From contig WKLE02000105.1 in assembly GCA_014885115.2 (NCBI GenBank), forward strand, positions 1 to 64,000: 64,000 nucleotides of DNA, written 5' to 3'. A program made the translations under genes and the position numbers. This document shows, one piece after another, positions 9,099 to 20,600 of this stretch. This stretch comes from Asterionellopsis glacialis (Eukaryota; Bacillariophyta; Plagiogrammaphyceae; Rhaphoneidales; Asterionellopsidaceae). The notes beneath the pieces were generated by a model, which worked only from the letters and a program-made list of their open reading frames with translations, searched no databases and was not told the origin of the DNA. How positions within the stretch are numbered: the first letter of the stretch is position 1; the number at the start of each line of letters is the position of its first letter.

Positions 9099-10526
9099 AT
9101 GACTGCAATCACAAAGGCAAACAGAATGATTTCCATGATTACGTCTTTACTGGTTTCATTCTTACTTTGGAATGCATCACCTTGTCACGCTGCAAACAAT
9201 CGTGATTTAATTTTGTCGAATAATTCACCCTACACGTTGGATTTATTTTGGATTCACCCTACAACAGGAGATGCTACGAAACTAAGTCCCACACCCATTA
9301 CACCCGGTACACCTAGTTTTCCTGTCCAATCCTTTGTCGGTCATCGCTTTCAAGTACGTCAAACATTAGAGGATTGTGATGCGTCCGACAATAAGGAATG
9401 TCATGTACGTGAATTTCAAGTATTGGATACACATGATCAAAAAGTAGAAATTGTTGGAACGGACTTTGATGTACATCGTACCGACCATACCAATCACAAT
9501 GCCAAGGAAGATGCATCGTCCGTCATTGAATCATGTCAATCCATGGTGGAATCATCCTCTAGTAGTAAATCATGGAATGCCACCATGGATAAATTTTTAG
9601 ATTGCGTCGAACAGGGTGTAGCTGTACAATTTGAAAAAATGAATGAAGAAATTGCGTACCAAGCCAAGGTTCGTAAGAATGTCGCCAATTTATTAGAAAA
9701 TTATACCTGTGCCGATACAACGACACCCACCTCACCTGATGTCGAAACACGGGAATGGGTACAACATCCACAAGATGAAGAACCAATTTCACGTACCGTC
9801 CATGTCAAACATGAACGTACTGCCTCCCGTATTCACTATGTCAAAAACTTTATTAGTGATGATGAATGTCGTGCCATGGAAGAAGCTGCCAAACCGAAAT
9901 TACACCGTGCTACAGTTGCTGACGGCAAGGGTGGATCACACTTTTCCGAAAATCGTAAAGCCATGCAAGCGGGTATACAAGTTCACTGGGAGGAAGAACA
10001 TTCACCCAATTATGAAAGTACAGATTCTGTCATGAAACATCATATAGCAACACTGTCTCGTCGTGTGTACGATTACGCCAATCATGTCTTGGGGTTAGAC
10101 ATTCAACCGAATGGACAAGAAGATTTAATGAGTATCCAATACTTTGGACGTGGTGCGAATGATACCACCCCCGACCGATACACCCCCCACTGCGATGGTG
10201 ACTGTACTGGACTTCCTCACAAAACTGGAACACGCATGGCAACCATGGTTATGTATTGTATCATGCCTACATTGGGTGGTGCCACCAACTTTCGTAATTC
10301 TGGTGTACATGTACATGGACAAAAAAATGATGCAGTCTTTTTTTCCTACATTGATCCAACAACCAAACTTATGGATTCTGGATTTACCGAACATTCGGGA
10401 TGTCCTGTAGTGGAAGGGGAAAAGAAAATTGTCACACAATGGATTAGGTATGGTGTCGATGATGAAAATCCATGGTCTTCCTTTAATACTTTAGGTATTA
10501 AATATTCCGAAGCCAAAGATCAATAA
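9099..10526 (+). CDS. Secretory-pathway prolyl 4-hydroxylase with N-terminal VHL-beta-like region
   Basis: 475 residues from ATG 9099. The open frame continues upstream to 8871 but without an earlier ATG. The start is well placed for a signal peptide (ISMITSLLVSFLLWNA, cleavage after CHA). The C-terminal half is a 2-oxoglutarate/Fe(II) dioxygenase of the P4H family. The iron ligands are the HxD in YTPHCDGD (about residues 363-365) and the distal His in TEHSGCPVVEG (about 431); the 2OG-binding Lys follows in EGEKKIVTQW, and the family end DDENPW is present. Residues about 36-80 (NNSPYTLDLFWI, then LSPTPITPG, then VQSFVGHRFQVR) resemble the beta domain of VHL proteins, which in animals binds hydroxyproline. 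Expected to hydroxylate prolines of secreted proteins in the ER. The VHL-like call is by eye. Divergent from the RING gene. Confidence 0.85.
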   Translation: MTAITKANRMISMITSLLVSFLLWNASPCHAANNRDLILSNNSPYTLDLFWIHPTTGDATKLSPTPITPGTPSFPVQSFVGHRFQVRQTLEDCDASDNKECHVREFQVLDTHDQKVEIVGTDFDVHRTDHTNHNAKEDASSVIESCQSMVESSSSSKSWNATMDKFLDCVEQGVAVQFEKMNEEIAYQAKVRKNVANLLENYTCADTTTPTSPDVETREWVQHPQDEEPISRTVHVKHERTASRIHYVKNFISDDECRAMEEAAKPKLHRATVADGKGGSHFSENRKAMQAGIQVHWEEEHSPNYESTDSVMKHHIATLSRRVYDYANHVLGLDIQPNGQEDLMSIQYFGRGANDTTPDRYTPHCDGDCTGLPHKTGTRMATMVMYCIMPTLGGATNFRNSGVHVHGQKNDAVFFSYIDPTTKLMDSGFTEHSGCPVVEGEKKIVTQWIRYGVDDENPWSSFNTLGIKYSEAKDQ

Positions 10527-11223
10527 AAAAAAACGATAAAGATAGTATATATACACATTCCAAATGAACACAAAAACACAAAACGAAAAGACTTGAACAC
10601 AATAAGTAGTATTGAAACAGAAAACCCAACTCTTTATGTATTGTTCCTTTTTTTCTCTCCTCCATCCAAAAGGTACGTGGAACGAACGGAACAAATAATA
10701 TAAAATACAACAAGAAACCCCTTGCTTCACTATCGCAGTAGTAGAATTGGTAAATTGCATAATGTAATATTACAAAATAGTTTTAGAGAAGGATAGTTAG
10801 CATACAATGTAATGGATTCATTTTGCCTTTCAAACTGTGTTTATAACCCTAAAATGTTACAACAAATGGTGTATCGTACATTACCATCTTGGTGGAACCA
10901 ACAAGTCGAGTTGGTCGTGGATAACGTGACCTCTCTTGGACCCCTACCTCATGTCGAGCGCCAACAGACGTGTACTCTCCTCAAGAGTCTCCTTTTCAAT
11001 TATCCTACAGGAGTGCTGGGAGAATCAAAATATACGGTCGAGAGAGAGCCAAAAAAAAATGATTTATTTTTTGGGATCCATACATTTTAGTTTAGTTGAA
11101 TCAAAAACAAGATGGTATGCAATGTGTTTTCTTTGTAAAGAGTAGTTGTCTATGTATAATTGAAAGTTAAAGTAAAGTTTTGCGAATTTGGTTTATGTAT
11201 CCTTCGTTGTTGCCAACCTGACA
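10527..11223. other. Intergenic upstream of the 5S rRNA gene
   Basis: 3' flank of the prolyl hydroxylase gene followed by the 5' flank of the 5S gene. A 92-codon ATG frame at 10812-11090 has no recognisable features. The segment 11076-11150 is repeated downstream of the 5S gene (see the repeat entry). Confidence 0.5.
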
Positions 11224-11720
11224 GGAACGACCATACAAAGATGACAGCACCGCTTCCCGTTTGCTCAGCGAAGTTAAGCATCTTCTGGCCCGGTTAGTAC
11301 TACGGTGGGGGACCACGTTGGAATCCAGGGTGTTGTTCTTTTTTGTTGTTTTTGTTCTTTTACATCACACGACGTTTTGAATACCTTTTCATTCGTTTGG
11401 CAAACGCCCTTCCGACAACAACTAAAGTCCTCTAGCTAGTCTAGGAGTCAAGGGTGTTGTTGTTCTTTTGCTTACGTTGCACTACATTTTGAAAACTTTT
11501 TCATTGGTTTAATTAACTTGGCAATCCTCCTCAAACGAACTAAAGTCCTCTATAGACTACCTAGGATCCATACATTTTAGTTCAATCAAAAACAAGACGG
11601 TAGATATACAACAACAACAATAATGTTGCAATCTGCTTTCTTTGTAAATCACGGGTGTTTTCTTTTGCTTCCTTTTCTACCACCTACTTTTTGTATGAAT
11701 TGGTTTACCAAATGGCACAC
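11076..11720 (+). repeat. Degenerate duplication around the 5S rRNA gene
   Basis: The 5' flank at about 11076-11150 (GGATCCATACATTTTAG..., AATCAAAAACAAGA, ending TTTCTTTGTAAA) recurs at about 11568-11650. The 3' end of the 5S gene plus its downstream tail (GGGTGTTGTTCTTTT..., TTTTCAT, TTTGGCAAACG) recurs in weakened form at about 11452-11570 and again at about 11655-11720. This suggests that at least one extra 5S unit once existed here and lost its body. Confidence 0.6.
11224..11338 (+). rRNA. 5S ribosomal RNA
   Basis: Closing helix I pairs GAACGAC (from 11225) with GTTGTTC (ending at 11338). Inside are the conserved eukaryotic 5S landmarks: CCATAC near the 5' end, GCGAAGTTAAGCA (box A region), GGTTAGTACTACGGTGGGGGACC (intermediate element and box C), and GGAATCCAGGGTG before the 3' end. 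T-runs starting at 11339 fit a Pol III terminator. Transcription by Pol III with an internal TFIIIA-type promoter is expected. The exact ends could differ by one to four bases. Confidence 0.92.
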
Positions 11721-11943
11721 GATGAAGCTTTCTGAATAGCAGTTTGCTCCGGCAGCCATTGATATCTTGGAAAATAAACTATATCGCAATAGAAGAAGAA
11801 GTATTTTTTTTCTCGTCGTTTGAATGCAGCAGATTGATAATTTGTGTTAGGATACTTAGAGTTGTCATGTGTCAACTTCTACTATAATGTGTTGAAGAAT
11901 ACACTTTGAATCAATAAAATGGAACCATAGATTGTCTTGAAGG

Positions 11944-13311
11944 TCAAAGCTCATTATTTGTTGCAGTTTCTTGCAAAGTATCCTTATTCAATCCAGCTAC
12001 AGTATCAAATTGTAAGGAAGCAATCGAGGATGTCAAATGAATCCCTCCATTACCCTCTTCATCAATCGTCCAAAACATAACACCTCGATAAGTTTCACCA
12101 TGCCCTTCATTCAATATATCTATACTTTGTTGAAGAGAATTAGGACTTACTTGACAAAATTTTACACCATCTGCCCAACCATTGGCAATCCCAATAACAA
12201 GTTTTGACAGCGGAACTTGAATTTTTGCTGCCTCCGTTTGCTTTGTTTCTTTGCCCTTGTTATTGTTGTCGGTACTACTAGTAGGTAAATTTGACACGGT
12301 ATATCCTAATTTGAATTGTTCTGCACGTGCTACAATAACATCAGCAGCATTCTTTTGACGACGTGTCACGTCATGAATGAAAACAGAATATGCTTCATAC
12401 AATTGTAATGCAACCCAATCAAAGGTTTCGATACCTGCCCTATGTAGGACATAGGCATAGCATTGACGACCAGCATGAGCAAAATTAGCGTCTTGGATAA
12501 TTTTCTGTTCACTTGAATTATGCTTCCATGATCGTGGAAACAGATTTAAATCGAAAGAAAATGCTAAATCTTCTTCTTGATGAGCCATACAATCTAGATA
12601 CGATTCTGCAGGTGCCATGGATACAACCATACCAAAATTTTCCTTAGCTTCACGTGAAAAGTCAGCCATAATATCCAAAGTCTCAAGAGTAAATGTCGAT
12701 CTTGGACCATCACGATCATCTTGACCTTCTAAATCCCAATCGATACCATCAAATATATATCCATGTTGACGATTAAATTCGACAAATTTATGACACCATT
12801 CTTGGCCGGTCGCAAGTCCAGAAGGCGGATGAGGTCCATTCCAACCACCAATTGCTGCAATATGTAAAACACCCTTGTTGGATGGATGCTCTCGTATATT
12901 TCGTATGGCATTTAAATTAAGATTCGTTTTGATTGCCGCTACTTGTTGTTGTTGTTGTTTTTGGGTGTCGTCAACATTATTTTTCTCTTCCTCCTCCTCA
13001 TCAGAAACCATATCAACAAAACTCCAACAAATTACATTTGCACCTCTCTCTATTGCGTCTTGAACTTTACCAGATATAGCATCATGAGCATACCCAATCA
13101 CAAGAGGTCCAGTTGGAATAGGACGCGGATTCCATGATCCATGTACGTCTGAATTTGATGATGTAGCTGCTACCATCATAATGGCGGCTTCAACTGACAC
13201 GGATATTTGTAGCAAGGATGAGCTTGACCAAAAGAGGAGCAGTAATAACAGCCGCCAAGATAGCCGAACTAGAAACAAATCATAGAAATTGACTTGTCGT
13301 TTGAATACCAT
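11944..13311 (-). CDS. GH18 family chitinase-like glycoside hydrolase
   Basis: 455 residues from ATG 13311. The N-terminus carries a strongly hydrophobic segment (LSWRLLLLLLFWSSSSLLQ), a signal peptide or anchor. The catalytic motif of GH18 is intact: FDGIDWDLEG matches DGxDxDxE, with the final Glu as proton donor. Upstream strands fit the TIM barrel (VIGYAHD near the start, HIAAIGGWNG for strand 3), and the barrel closes with a YRGVMFWTIDEEGN segment. An acidic/Gln-rich loop follows the second strand. Family members hydrolyse chitin or related beta-1,4-GlcNAc polymers; some diatoms make chitin fibres, so remodelling of self-chitin or attack on other organisms are both possible. No chitin-binding module is seen. 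Confidence 0.88.
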   Translation of the reverse strand: MVFKRQVNFYDLFLVRLSWRLLLLLLFWSSSSLLQISVSVEAAIMMVAATSSNSDVHGSWNPRPIPTGPLVIGYAHDAISGKVQDAIERGANVICWSFVDMVSDEEEEEKNNVDDTQKQQQQQVAAIKTNLNLNAIRNIREHPSNKGVLHIAAIGGWNGPHPPSGLATGQEWCHKFVEFNRQHGYIFDGIDWDLEGQDDRDGPRSTFTLETLDIMADFSREAKENFGMVVSMAPAESYLDCMAHQEEDLAFSFDLNLFPRSWKHNSSEQKIIQDANFAHAGRQCYAYVLHRAGIETFDWVALQLYEAYSVFIHDVTRRQKNAADVIVARAEQFKLGYTVSNLPTSSTDNNNKGKETKQTEAAKIQVPLSKLVIGIANGWADGVKFCQVSPNSLQQSIDILNEGHGETYRGVMFWTIDEEGNGGIHLTSSIASLQFDTVAGLNKDTLQETATNNEL

Positions 13312-13707
13312 GGTCGTCGCACTCCACAACAACGTCTAAACAAACAGGATCGACACAGTTCTCCAGAAGATACAGAAATTGAAAATATGATGCTGAAGCA
13401 AGTTGATGTAAATATCATATGTACATAAGAATTAGTACTTTAGTATAGCTACTTAATAATTGATCGTGCTAAATATGATCGTGGTCGTGTGAATATTTTT
13501 GATCCCGCGGTCGTCTGTGCCGGGTCCCTTGCGCGCTTCCGCCAACTCGGTGTGAGTTTGATGCTTCCCGTTCGAAACGCAGCAGTGCGTCGAGAACATT
13601 AGTTCAAATTCAAGCAATGATGAGTTGTTGTACGGATTTGTTTCCGACGACCGCAACACCAAACCCTTACCTGGGTACGACTTTGCGGTTTAAACTAATG
13701 AGCGTCC

Positions 13708-13736
13708 NNNNNNNNNNNNNNNNNNNNNNNNNNNNN
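13708..13736. other. Assembly gap (29 N)
   Basis: Run of undetermined bases; the true length is unknown. Confidence 0.99.
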
Positions 13737-15147
13737 TTTCTCTAGAACTAGTCCTTAGTTCTTGTTGCAGAGAAAGGAACCATACGCTTAGCTACAAAAG
13801 GAGTAATTTTCATTCTCTTCCTGTAGAACACAGTGATGAGAATTCCTTTGACAAGACCTAAGCCAGTCTTGAATTCATCACATACCTGTACTGCAAAATA
13901 TGTTTTGAATTCTATTGCTAGATATGTTTAGAATTTTTTGTATGACAAGCCCCTTGAAGAAATAATTTGTAGTAAGTAGAGGCGACCTGACCTAATGCCA
14001 CAGCAGCCATTACGGAAAAAATCTACATCTTTTTCATTTGTATTGGATTAATTGACAGGTAATTAGATGGGCTTTCACATGGCACCTCTCTGGAAAACCA
14101 AAAATAATTTTTGAAGAAGTTATTACAAAAAGGGTCTCAAGGTCCAGAAGGCAAAACCTGACAATTTTGGCCACCAGTACAAAACATGTACATTCTCATT
14201 GCCACAAAAAATGTACACCTCGTCCTAACAAGATCAAAATATCGGCACCCCATTTTGGACCGGACCTCCACACCAAACCTCCTCCCACATGAAAAAAAAC
14301 ACCTCTGAAGCCTCCAATTGTTGTTGGAACATCACAGAAGAAAGATAAAAGGCATTCTTTTTTGCATTTTTTGGATGGACGGCTAGGTTAAAGTGAAGTT
14401 AAATTTTGGAGAGCTCTAAAATAAAGCATTTTCTAGATGGAAGGATGAACTAAATTGAGCTCAAATTTTAGAAAGCTTGCCTAAAAAGATGATAAATGCC
14501 ATATAACATCTGATGACAGTGTGAAAACAGACTAGACTGATCAAATCAACAACAACAACAAAACATTGACCATGGTGCTGTCACAACAAGATGACTCCTT
14601 TCACACAAGAACATGACAATAAACTTCTTCTCTTGGCACCATCAAGGGACACCAATTAATTCCCCGTATTCATATTGATTGTTGAGTGTGTTTTGATACG
14701 TAATGCGCAGTCGATCCACCGTGAGCTCCGGAGTGCGCTGGTCGATCCATCATCGTGCAACCCTGGTGGGAGGGGCCCACCTGTGCATACACATGACATG
14801 AAACGGTGATCGATTCTATTTTCTTAAATGATCGAGGGTAAGTTTTTTCCTACTTATTGATTTATGTCAAATGGCCTTTTTTTACTTATACTCACTCTTG
14901 TGTCGACTGCTTTTTTCTTTTTCGGCCAATCAAATTGGCTTGGTGGATTTACCCAAATCGCCTGTGTGGATTTCCCTGACTACCGTCTGAGGGGTGCGAT
15001 TTTCTTGGCAACGGGTCATATGAACGAAGGCTATTCCAGCAAAGCTGTTTTCAAATGTATTTTTAACCGATAATATTGAAACAGTATGGGAGGTACAGTA
15101 CCTGTAAAAAGTTCGACAATGAAAAGCAGAAGTAGCAGAAGTAAGAC

Positions 15148-15570
15148 TACCTGGTAAAATCATTTTATTTCATTAGAGTATATTTGGGTATTATCCTCAT
15201 TTATATTTATATTATTGGGTAAACACCACTGGAATACATACAGGAATCCCTTTTCAACTTCTCTAAATTACAGACAGTACTTGGTTTTCTGTAAAAGGTA
15301 TATAATATATTACTGTAGTAAAAAAATATACATTTGATACCTCTCTAGAGTAGAGTAATTGTTTAAAGGTGTTTATAGCTACACTCGAAATAAAATCTGT
15401 AATAATTATTGTTGAAAACAACTATTTTTAATACAACTCCGATAACATTTCAGTCTGGAAACCAAAACCAGACTACCTGGTACCAGGTACATGCAGTTCT
15501 ACTAGAACTCTCTAGATAGATAGGTAGCGGGTACATTCAGGACCAATGTAAACACAATGGGTACCTGGTA
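15148..15570. repeat. Cluster of four TACCWGGTA motifs
   Basis: Exact copies start at 15148, 15474, 15481 (overlapping the previous one as TACCTGGTACCAGGTA) and 15562. All lie in the 5' flank of the four-repeat protein gene, the closest being about 210 bp from its ATG. Confidence 0.8.
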
Positions 15571-15777
15571 CCAGTTACAAGGTAAATGGTACGTTCCTGT
15601 ACAGCTATCTGTACTGAACGACAGTACCTGGACTTGGTCCTACAGAGCCTGTTTCAGGACTACAATGCAATTTGATTTGTTTCCATTATTGGACCTGCAA
15701 ACAACAATATTATTTTGTTTCCTGTATATCTCTTTATCTATTACAATTATTAATAGCTATTGGCTTCTCTCCAAAAC

Positions 15778-17319
15778 ATGAGTTCATCAACAACAAAATC
15801 TGGTGTTGATGGATCTCTTCCTGGAGTGAAGCAGTCAAGCTCGTCTGAAGAAACAAAGATAACTGAAACGGGTGATATGTCGGGTGATACGTCGGGCCTC
15901 GAGTCGTTGCACGAAAAAAAGGACAATGTTTTGTTAGCTCTCAATGCGAGCGGTGGTCATGTTGGGAATGAAGAGGTCGGTCTATCGGAAGGCAAAGACT
16001 CGATAAATGTTACTGGAGCAGCGTTGGTGGGTCCTGAAGGAACTAAAGTCAGCGAAAACGACGAGGAAAAAACAGCACCTGCAGATATCTCAGACAAGCG
16101 TGATGGAAAGGGTGAAAATTTAGACTGCGTCGAGCTGAAGGATGCATTGGATGAAATGGGTGAAAATTTAGACAACGTCGAGGTGAAGGGCCCATTGGAT
16201 CCATCATTGGATGCACCATTACAAGAAGCTGGAGAGGAATTGCAGCCGACGCATACTCTCGAAGCAGCATTTGACCCGAACAATCGCGAAGCTCCATATC
16301 CAGGGAGTACTGACACTGTAACAACTCTAGGTAATCTCCTAGTATCCCATCTCGAAGAAAAGATGCGAGACATGCCAATTCAGGAGTCAACGGAAACGCA
16401 TTCGTTATCCATTAAAGAAAGGCAGGATAGGTTGAAGAAGATTCTTGATTTAGCTGTACAGGATATAGGCCCGCACACCGATACAGCACGCACCGATAGG
16501 GATCATGTATCCCACGCCGAGGCGTTTGATCCAGAGAATCGACAGGCACCGTATCCTGGAAGCTCAGACAATGCTACAACACTAGCTTCGCTAATGATTC
16601 ATTTTTTCGAGGAAAAAATCAAGTCCGAACCTCCAAGCGTGGCAGACGAATCGTCCTCTTTAGCCGGTCGTTTACTTCCAGCTCAAGAAGGCGTTTTGAA
16701 ATCTTTTTTCGATGTTCTAGACGAATACATATTGATCGATATAGATTCCAATACTGCAGACTCCAGTCATCAATTTGTAACTCATGAAGCGGCCTTTGAT
16801 CCGGATAATCGCCCAGCACCTTACCCAGGAAGCTCAACCACTGCAGTGACCTTAAGTTCGCTCTTACTACAACACCTTGATGAGAAAGTGAAATCAGGCG
16901 CTCCATCTGACACAGAAGAAAGGACACCCACTTCGGCAAACCAAGTATCCTACGATCTAGAAGATGTGATACAAAGCATCATCAAGGTCTTAGATGAGTT
17001 CCAACCGGAAACGAATGCAACGAGAAACGAACCAGATACAGAAAACACACAATCCTCCGAATTTGAAGAAGCTTTTGACCCCGATAATCGCGAAGCCCCA
17101 TACCCAGGAAGTTCAGACACGTCCGTGTCACTGACAGGGCTGCTTGTTCGGCAGCTCGAGCAATTGCAAAAGAATTCACCAAAACGTTCTGAATCGGTTG
17201 ATTCAAGTGAAATAACGGATTCCAATATCTTTAGGCTTAAGCGCAACGAAGAAAAAGATTTAGTTGCTATTCTCGTAGAGGCCCAACAAGAGATTGATAG
17301 AGAATTCAACCCACCTTGA
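15778..17319 (+). CDS. Acidic protein with four FDPxNRxAPYPGS repeats, unknown family
   Basis: 513 residues from ATG 15778, with no signal peptide or membrane helix seen, so probably intracellular. The first 150 residues are acidic and low-complexity, with a short internal duplication (GENLDCVELKDALDEM / GENLDNVEVKGPLD). Four repeats of about 85-95 residues follow, beginning near nucleotides 16262, 16520, 16784 and 17063. Each starts EAxFDPxNRxAPYPGSSxT, continues with a TLxxLLxxxLEEKxK helix-like stretch, then a variable linker and a second amphipathic segment ending near DLAVQDI, FFDVLDE, IIKVLDE or ILVEAQQEI. The core is almost invariant while linkers differ, which points to selection on the core. 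I do not recognise the family. Neighbour on the right is the convergent P450-glycosyltransferase gene. Confidence 0.8.
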   Translation: MSSSTTKSGVDGSLPGVKQSSSSEETKITETGDMSGDTSGLESLHEKKDNVLLALNASGGHVGNEEVGLSEGKDSINVTGAALVGPEGTKVSENDEEKTAPADISDKRDGKGENLDCVELKDALDEMGENLDNVEVKGPLDPSLDAPLQEAGEELQPTHTLEAAFDPNNREAPYPGSTDTVTTLGNLLVSHLEEKMRDMPIQESTETHSLSIKERQDRLKKILDLAVQDIGPHTDTARTDRDHVSHAEAFDPENRQAPYPGSSDNATTLASLMIHFFEEKIKSEPPSVADESSSLAGRLLPAQEGVLKSFFDVLDEYILIDIDSNTADSSHQFVTHEAAFDPDNRPAPYPGSSTTAVTLSSLLLQHLDEKVKSGAPSDTEERTPTSANQVSYDLEDVIQSIIKVLDEFQPETNATRNEPDTENTQSSEFEEAFDPDNREAPYPGSSDTSVSLTGLLVRQLEQLQKNSPKRSESVDSSEITDSNIFRLKRNEEKDLVAILVEAQQEIDREFNPP

Positions 17320-17628
17320 CTCGTTATTTTTGATCTGAAAAGTTCAAATTGGAAAGAGAAACCTAGAAAACCCTACAAAGAATGATCCTTGCAATGTGCA
17401 ATTGACGAAAACACTTGGAAATTTCGGCAAGCCTTGTTTCTAACAAAAGCTTGCGATAACAAAAGTCAATATTGCGTCCAACCGTCATACGAGAGAAATG
17501 TGCTTTCGTAATCTCAGAGTTGGTGTTCTTTTAGGATTTGCGAAACTGCCCATAGCAATAATTTTCTTATTAGCTTCTAACACACCCAAAGTTTATCTCC
17601 TCGAGTAGCTTTTTTTATGACGACGTTT
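17320..17628. other. Short convergent intergenic region
   Basis: 3' flanks of the four-repeat protein (plus) and the P450-glycosyltransferase gene (minus). Nothing beyond untranslated sequence is seen. Confidence 0.5.
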
Positions 17629-20600
17629 CTATGATCTGCTTTCACCTCGGCTTGCTCTCTGGTGAAAATTCTGTATTGCGGCTGGATAAATGGAGTCTCT
17701 AACATTAGCCATTGATCTCTCCCAAGTCAACTCCTCGATTTCTAGCCGAGCTGCGTCGACGATGGTTTTGCGTAAAAGTGGTGTCGCCCTTAGTGCCTCG
17801 ATCTTTCGAATAAATTCAGTTCCATTCTCAGGTGTTACTAAAAAGCCCGTTCTTTCATTATCGATCAAATGCTGTAATCCACCTGCTTTGGCAGCAACAA
17901 CAGGCACGCCACTAGCCATACTTTCCAAAACAACAAATCCAAGTGTCTCTGACGTACTCGGCATACAGAATACGTCACCAGATGCAAATGCTTTGCTTAG
18001 ATCTAGACCAGTCAATTGTCCCATGAAAACCGTTGGAGTACCGTTGAAATATTCTTTTAGTTTCCTTTCATAAGGACCTGCCCCCACAAGACATAACGTA
18101 GCATTTGGGATCTTTTCAATCACATCCTTGAGAACAACGAGACGTTTCTCTTCTGCAAGCCTTCCAATGTACACAAGGAGAAAATTGTCTGGTCGCCCAT
18201 CTGTCATTTGATATCGCATATTAGCGTCATAATAATCTGAATGGAACTGTGTCGCGTTGACTCCCTTATGCCATACCTCCACCCGTGGTATTCCGTGCCT
18301 CGTAAAGTCTCTTTGAATTTGTGGACTTGTGACTAACGTCACGTCGGCAAAGGAGTGGACTATCGCGGTGTATCTCCACAAGATCCATTCGGCAATGATG
18401 TTGATTCCTGGCGGTAGATAAGTCTTGGCGTAGGCTGTCAAATGTGTGTGACAACTCATAACTATCGGAATGCCAAAAAGTCGTGATGCAATGACTGATG
18501 GAAATAGTAATGGTCCAGGTGTTGTCACGTGGATTAAATTTGGTTTGAAATTATACAATTCTCGTAAAGCTTTGCCATTCCAATCAAATGAAATACTAAT
18601 CTGATTGTAGCTTGGCAACCTAAAACCATGGGTATAGTAAACCGAGACACTATCTCGCCACAGAGACGGTCTGATCTTATCGTGTACCTCTGTCGTTATT
18701 AACTCGACGCTATCATTGGTGTGTTCTACGAGATATTGCATCAAATACTCAATTCGTTTTGATTGACCACAAATGTAGGAACCAATAGGGCTCGGTTCCG
18801 TTAAAATTGCGATCTTTAGAGAGCTTGTTTTCGGATCGGGACAAGTCTGTATTGATTTGGGTACGAAATAATTCAACAACATTTTCCCAGCGTACAAGAA
18901 AGTTAACACAAGGATAATCTTCCAGTATGAATGCTTCATGGAAGGTGATGGAATGTTATACGGCTCCTTCCGCCATTTTCTTATTTGAGTGTCAGTTGAT
19001 CTTTCTGCTACATCAGTTGCACTATCGCAAAGCCTTTTTACCTTGAGGCGTGCACTAGAATGTTTCAAAATCACACGATAATCTGACTGGCTTTCCGATT
19101 CTAGATGTAATGAATATTGCTGTATCAATCGCGGCAACATTCGATTCATTTCTTCTACTGCCAATGGTTTTCCAGGACAACTTCGAGGACCAAGACTAAA
19201 GGCCAAGCTCGCTGCATCATTCATCTCTTCTGTGACAACATTCGGACTCCATCGATCAGGATCGAACCTTTCAGGTTCTTTGAAAATACCAGCATCTCGA
19301 TAGCAAAGATATTGTGGTAAGAAGCATATAGAGTTGGAAGGTATGTGAGTTCCATCCTCCTTGACTTCAAATTTTCGTCCTGTCGACCGTGTCGACCCCA
19401 TTACAGCCACAGGAAAAACACGATTTGCTTCACGCAAAACATTCTTGTAGTACTGTGGAATTTCATTGTCCCTCTCCTGCTGGAATGATTTTCGTAGCTT
19501 GTCTTGAACATCTGGATGTTTGGCAAGTTGTATCATGATATTGGATATCATTGACCCAGTTGTTTCATGTCCAGCAGCCATAAACATCACAACTTCACTT
19601 ATCAGTTGATTTCTATCTCCTTGTAGATATGAATTCTCGAAAAGCAAGTTCAAAAACGTTTTGCAATCATTATCAGTATTGTTGTTGTCTAATGCTGATG
19701 TCGTCTCATCATGCTGATAGTTTTCAATCATTTGTTCTGCAAATTGCATAACTTTTTGGGCAGACTTTTTCGCCTTCCATACTCCAGGTAATAGAAATCC
19801 AAATATCTTTCGCAATGGATTTGTACTTTGCTTGTATGCAAATTCATGTAAAGCTAAATCTAAATTATCTGTAAACATTCGGAATTCTTCAAACGATGCT
19901 TGATAGTTGAATGCAGCTTCACAAATGATATAGAATGTCACAGCCAATGCCTCGTCTACGGGGTCAAATGATTTTTGAGACATACTGTGTTCCTTTAAAC
20001 GTCCCATAAGCCATTGGTCAATATGCTTTTGAGCTATTATGCTCATACGCGTTTCTGATTTGTCACTATTGGTACCACTACCAATCACCTTGTTTATTGT
20101 ATCATTGGTGTTTTTCCTTTTTTTAAGAGCGAAGGCGCGATGAGCTGTTCTTCGTATGGACTTGGTGTAGGGTGAGTTCATTGATGTAAACATGACAGGT
20201 TTACCATACGTTATCCCCTCAAATGACTTAAATATTTCGCATGGTTTATCAGATGTTGAATCTTGTAATATACGACGTGCTAGTTGGACATCACCCACCA
20301 CAAAGACTTTACGAAGTATTGGGATAGGTATGTAAAATCCTATTCTTCCAAAAATCAAAATTTCGCGCAATTGAAAAATGGGAAGAGCTAATCGGAATGT
20401 TTTTCGTTGGCATTGCTTAGAAAGCTGATGCAAGTACAAATAGGGTTGTGAACTTGTCATACCTCGGATGTCCGATATTACATTGTACGTAGCAAATGGA
20501 ACAATGTTTTCATTGGAAGGTGAAGTTTCTGACGATTGTTTTTTTCTCATCATTATTATCGAGATCAGAACTGCTCCTCCAGTGATTAGCCCGACGATTT

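Larger units (their letters stand above)
13312..15777. other. Long intergenic region with assembly gap
   Basis: Between the chitinase-like gene (starts at 13311, minus) and the four-repeat protein gene (starts at 15778, plus). It includes a run of Ns at 13708-13736. Four TACCWGGTA copies lie at 15148-15570. A 69-codon ATG frame at 14864-15073 has a hydrophobic start but no family match. A gene fragment hidden by the gap cannot be excluded. Confidence 0.5.

Noticed and set aside
10812..11090. 92-codon plus-strand ORF upstream of 5S
   Set aside because: No family features, and its 3' end lies in the repeated 5S flank.
13560..13585. Possible tRNA B-box (CGTTCGAAACG)
   Set aside because: No acceptor, D or anticodon stems could be drawn around it.
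14864..15073. 69-codon ORF with hydrophobic start
   Set aside because: Short, no match, and the composition of the surrounding spacer is similar.
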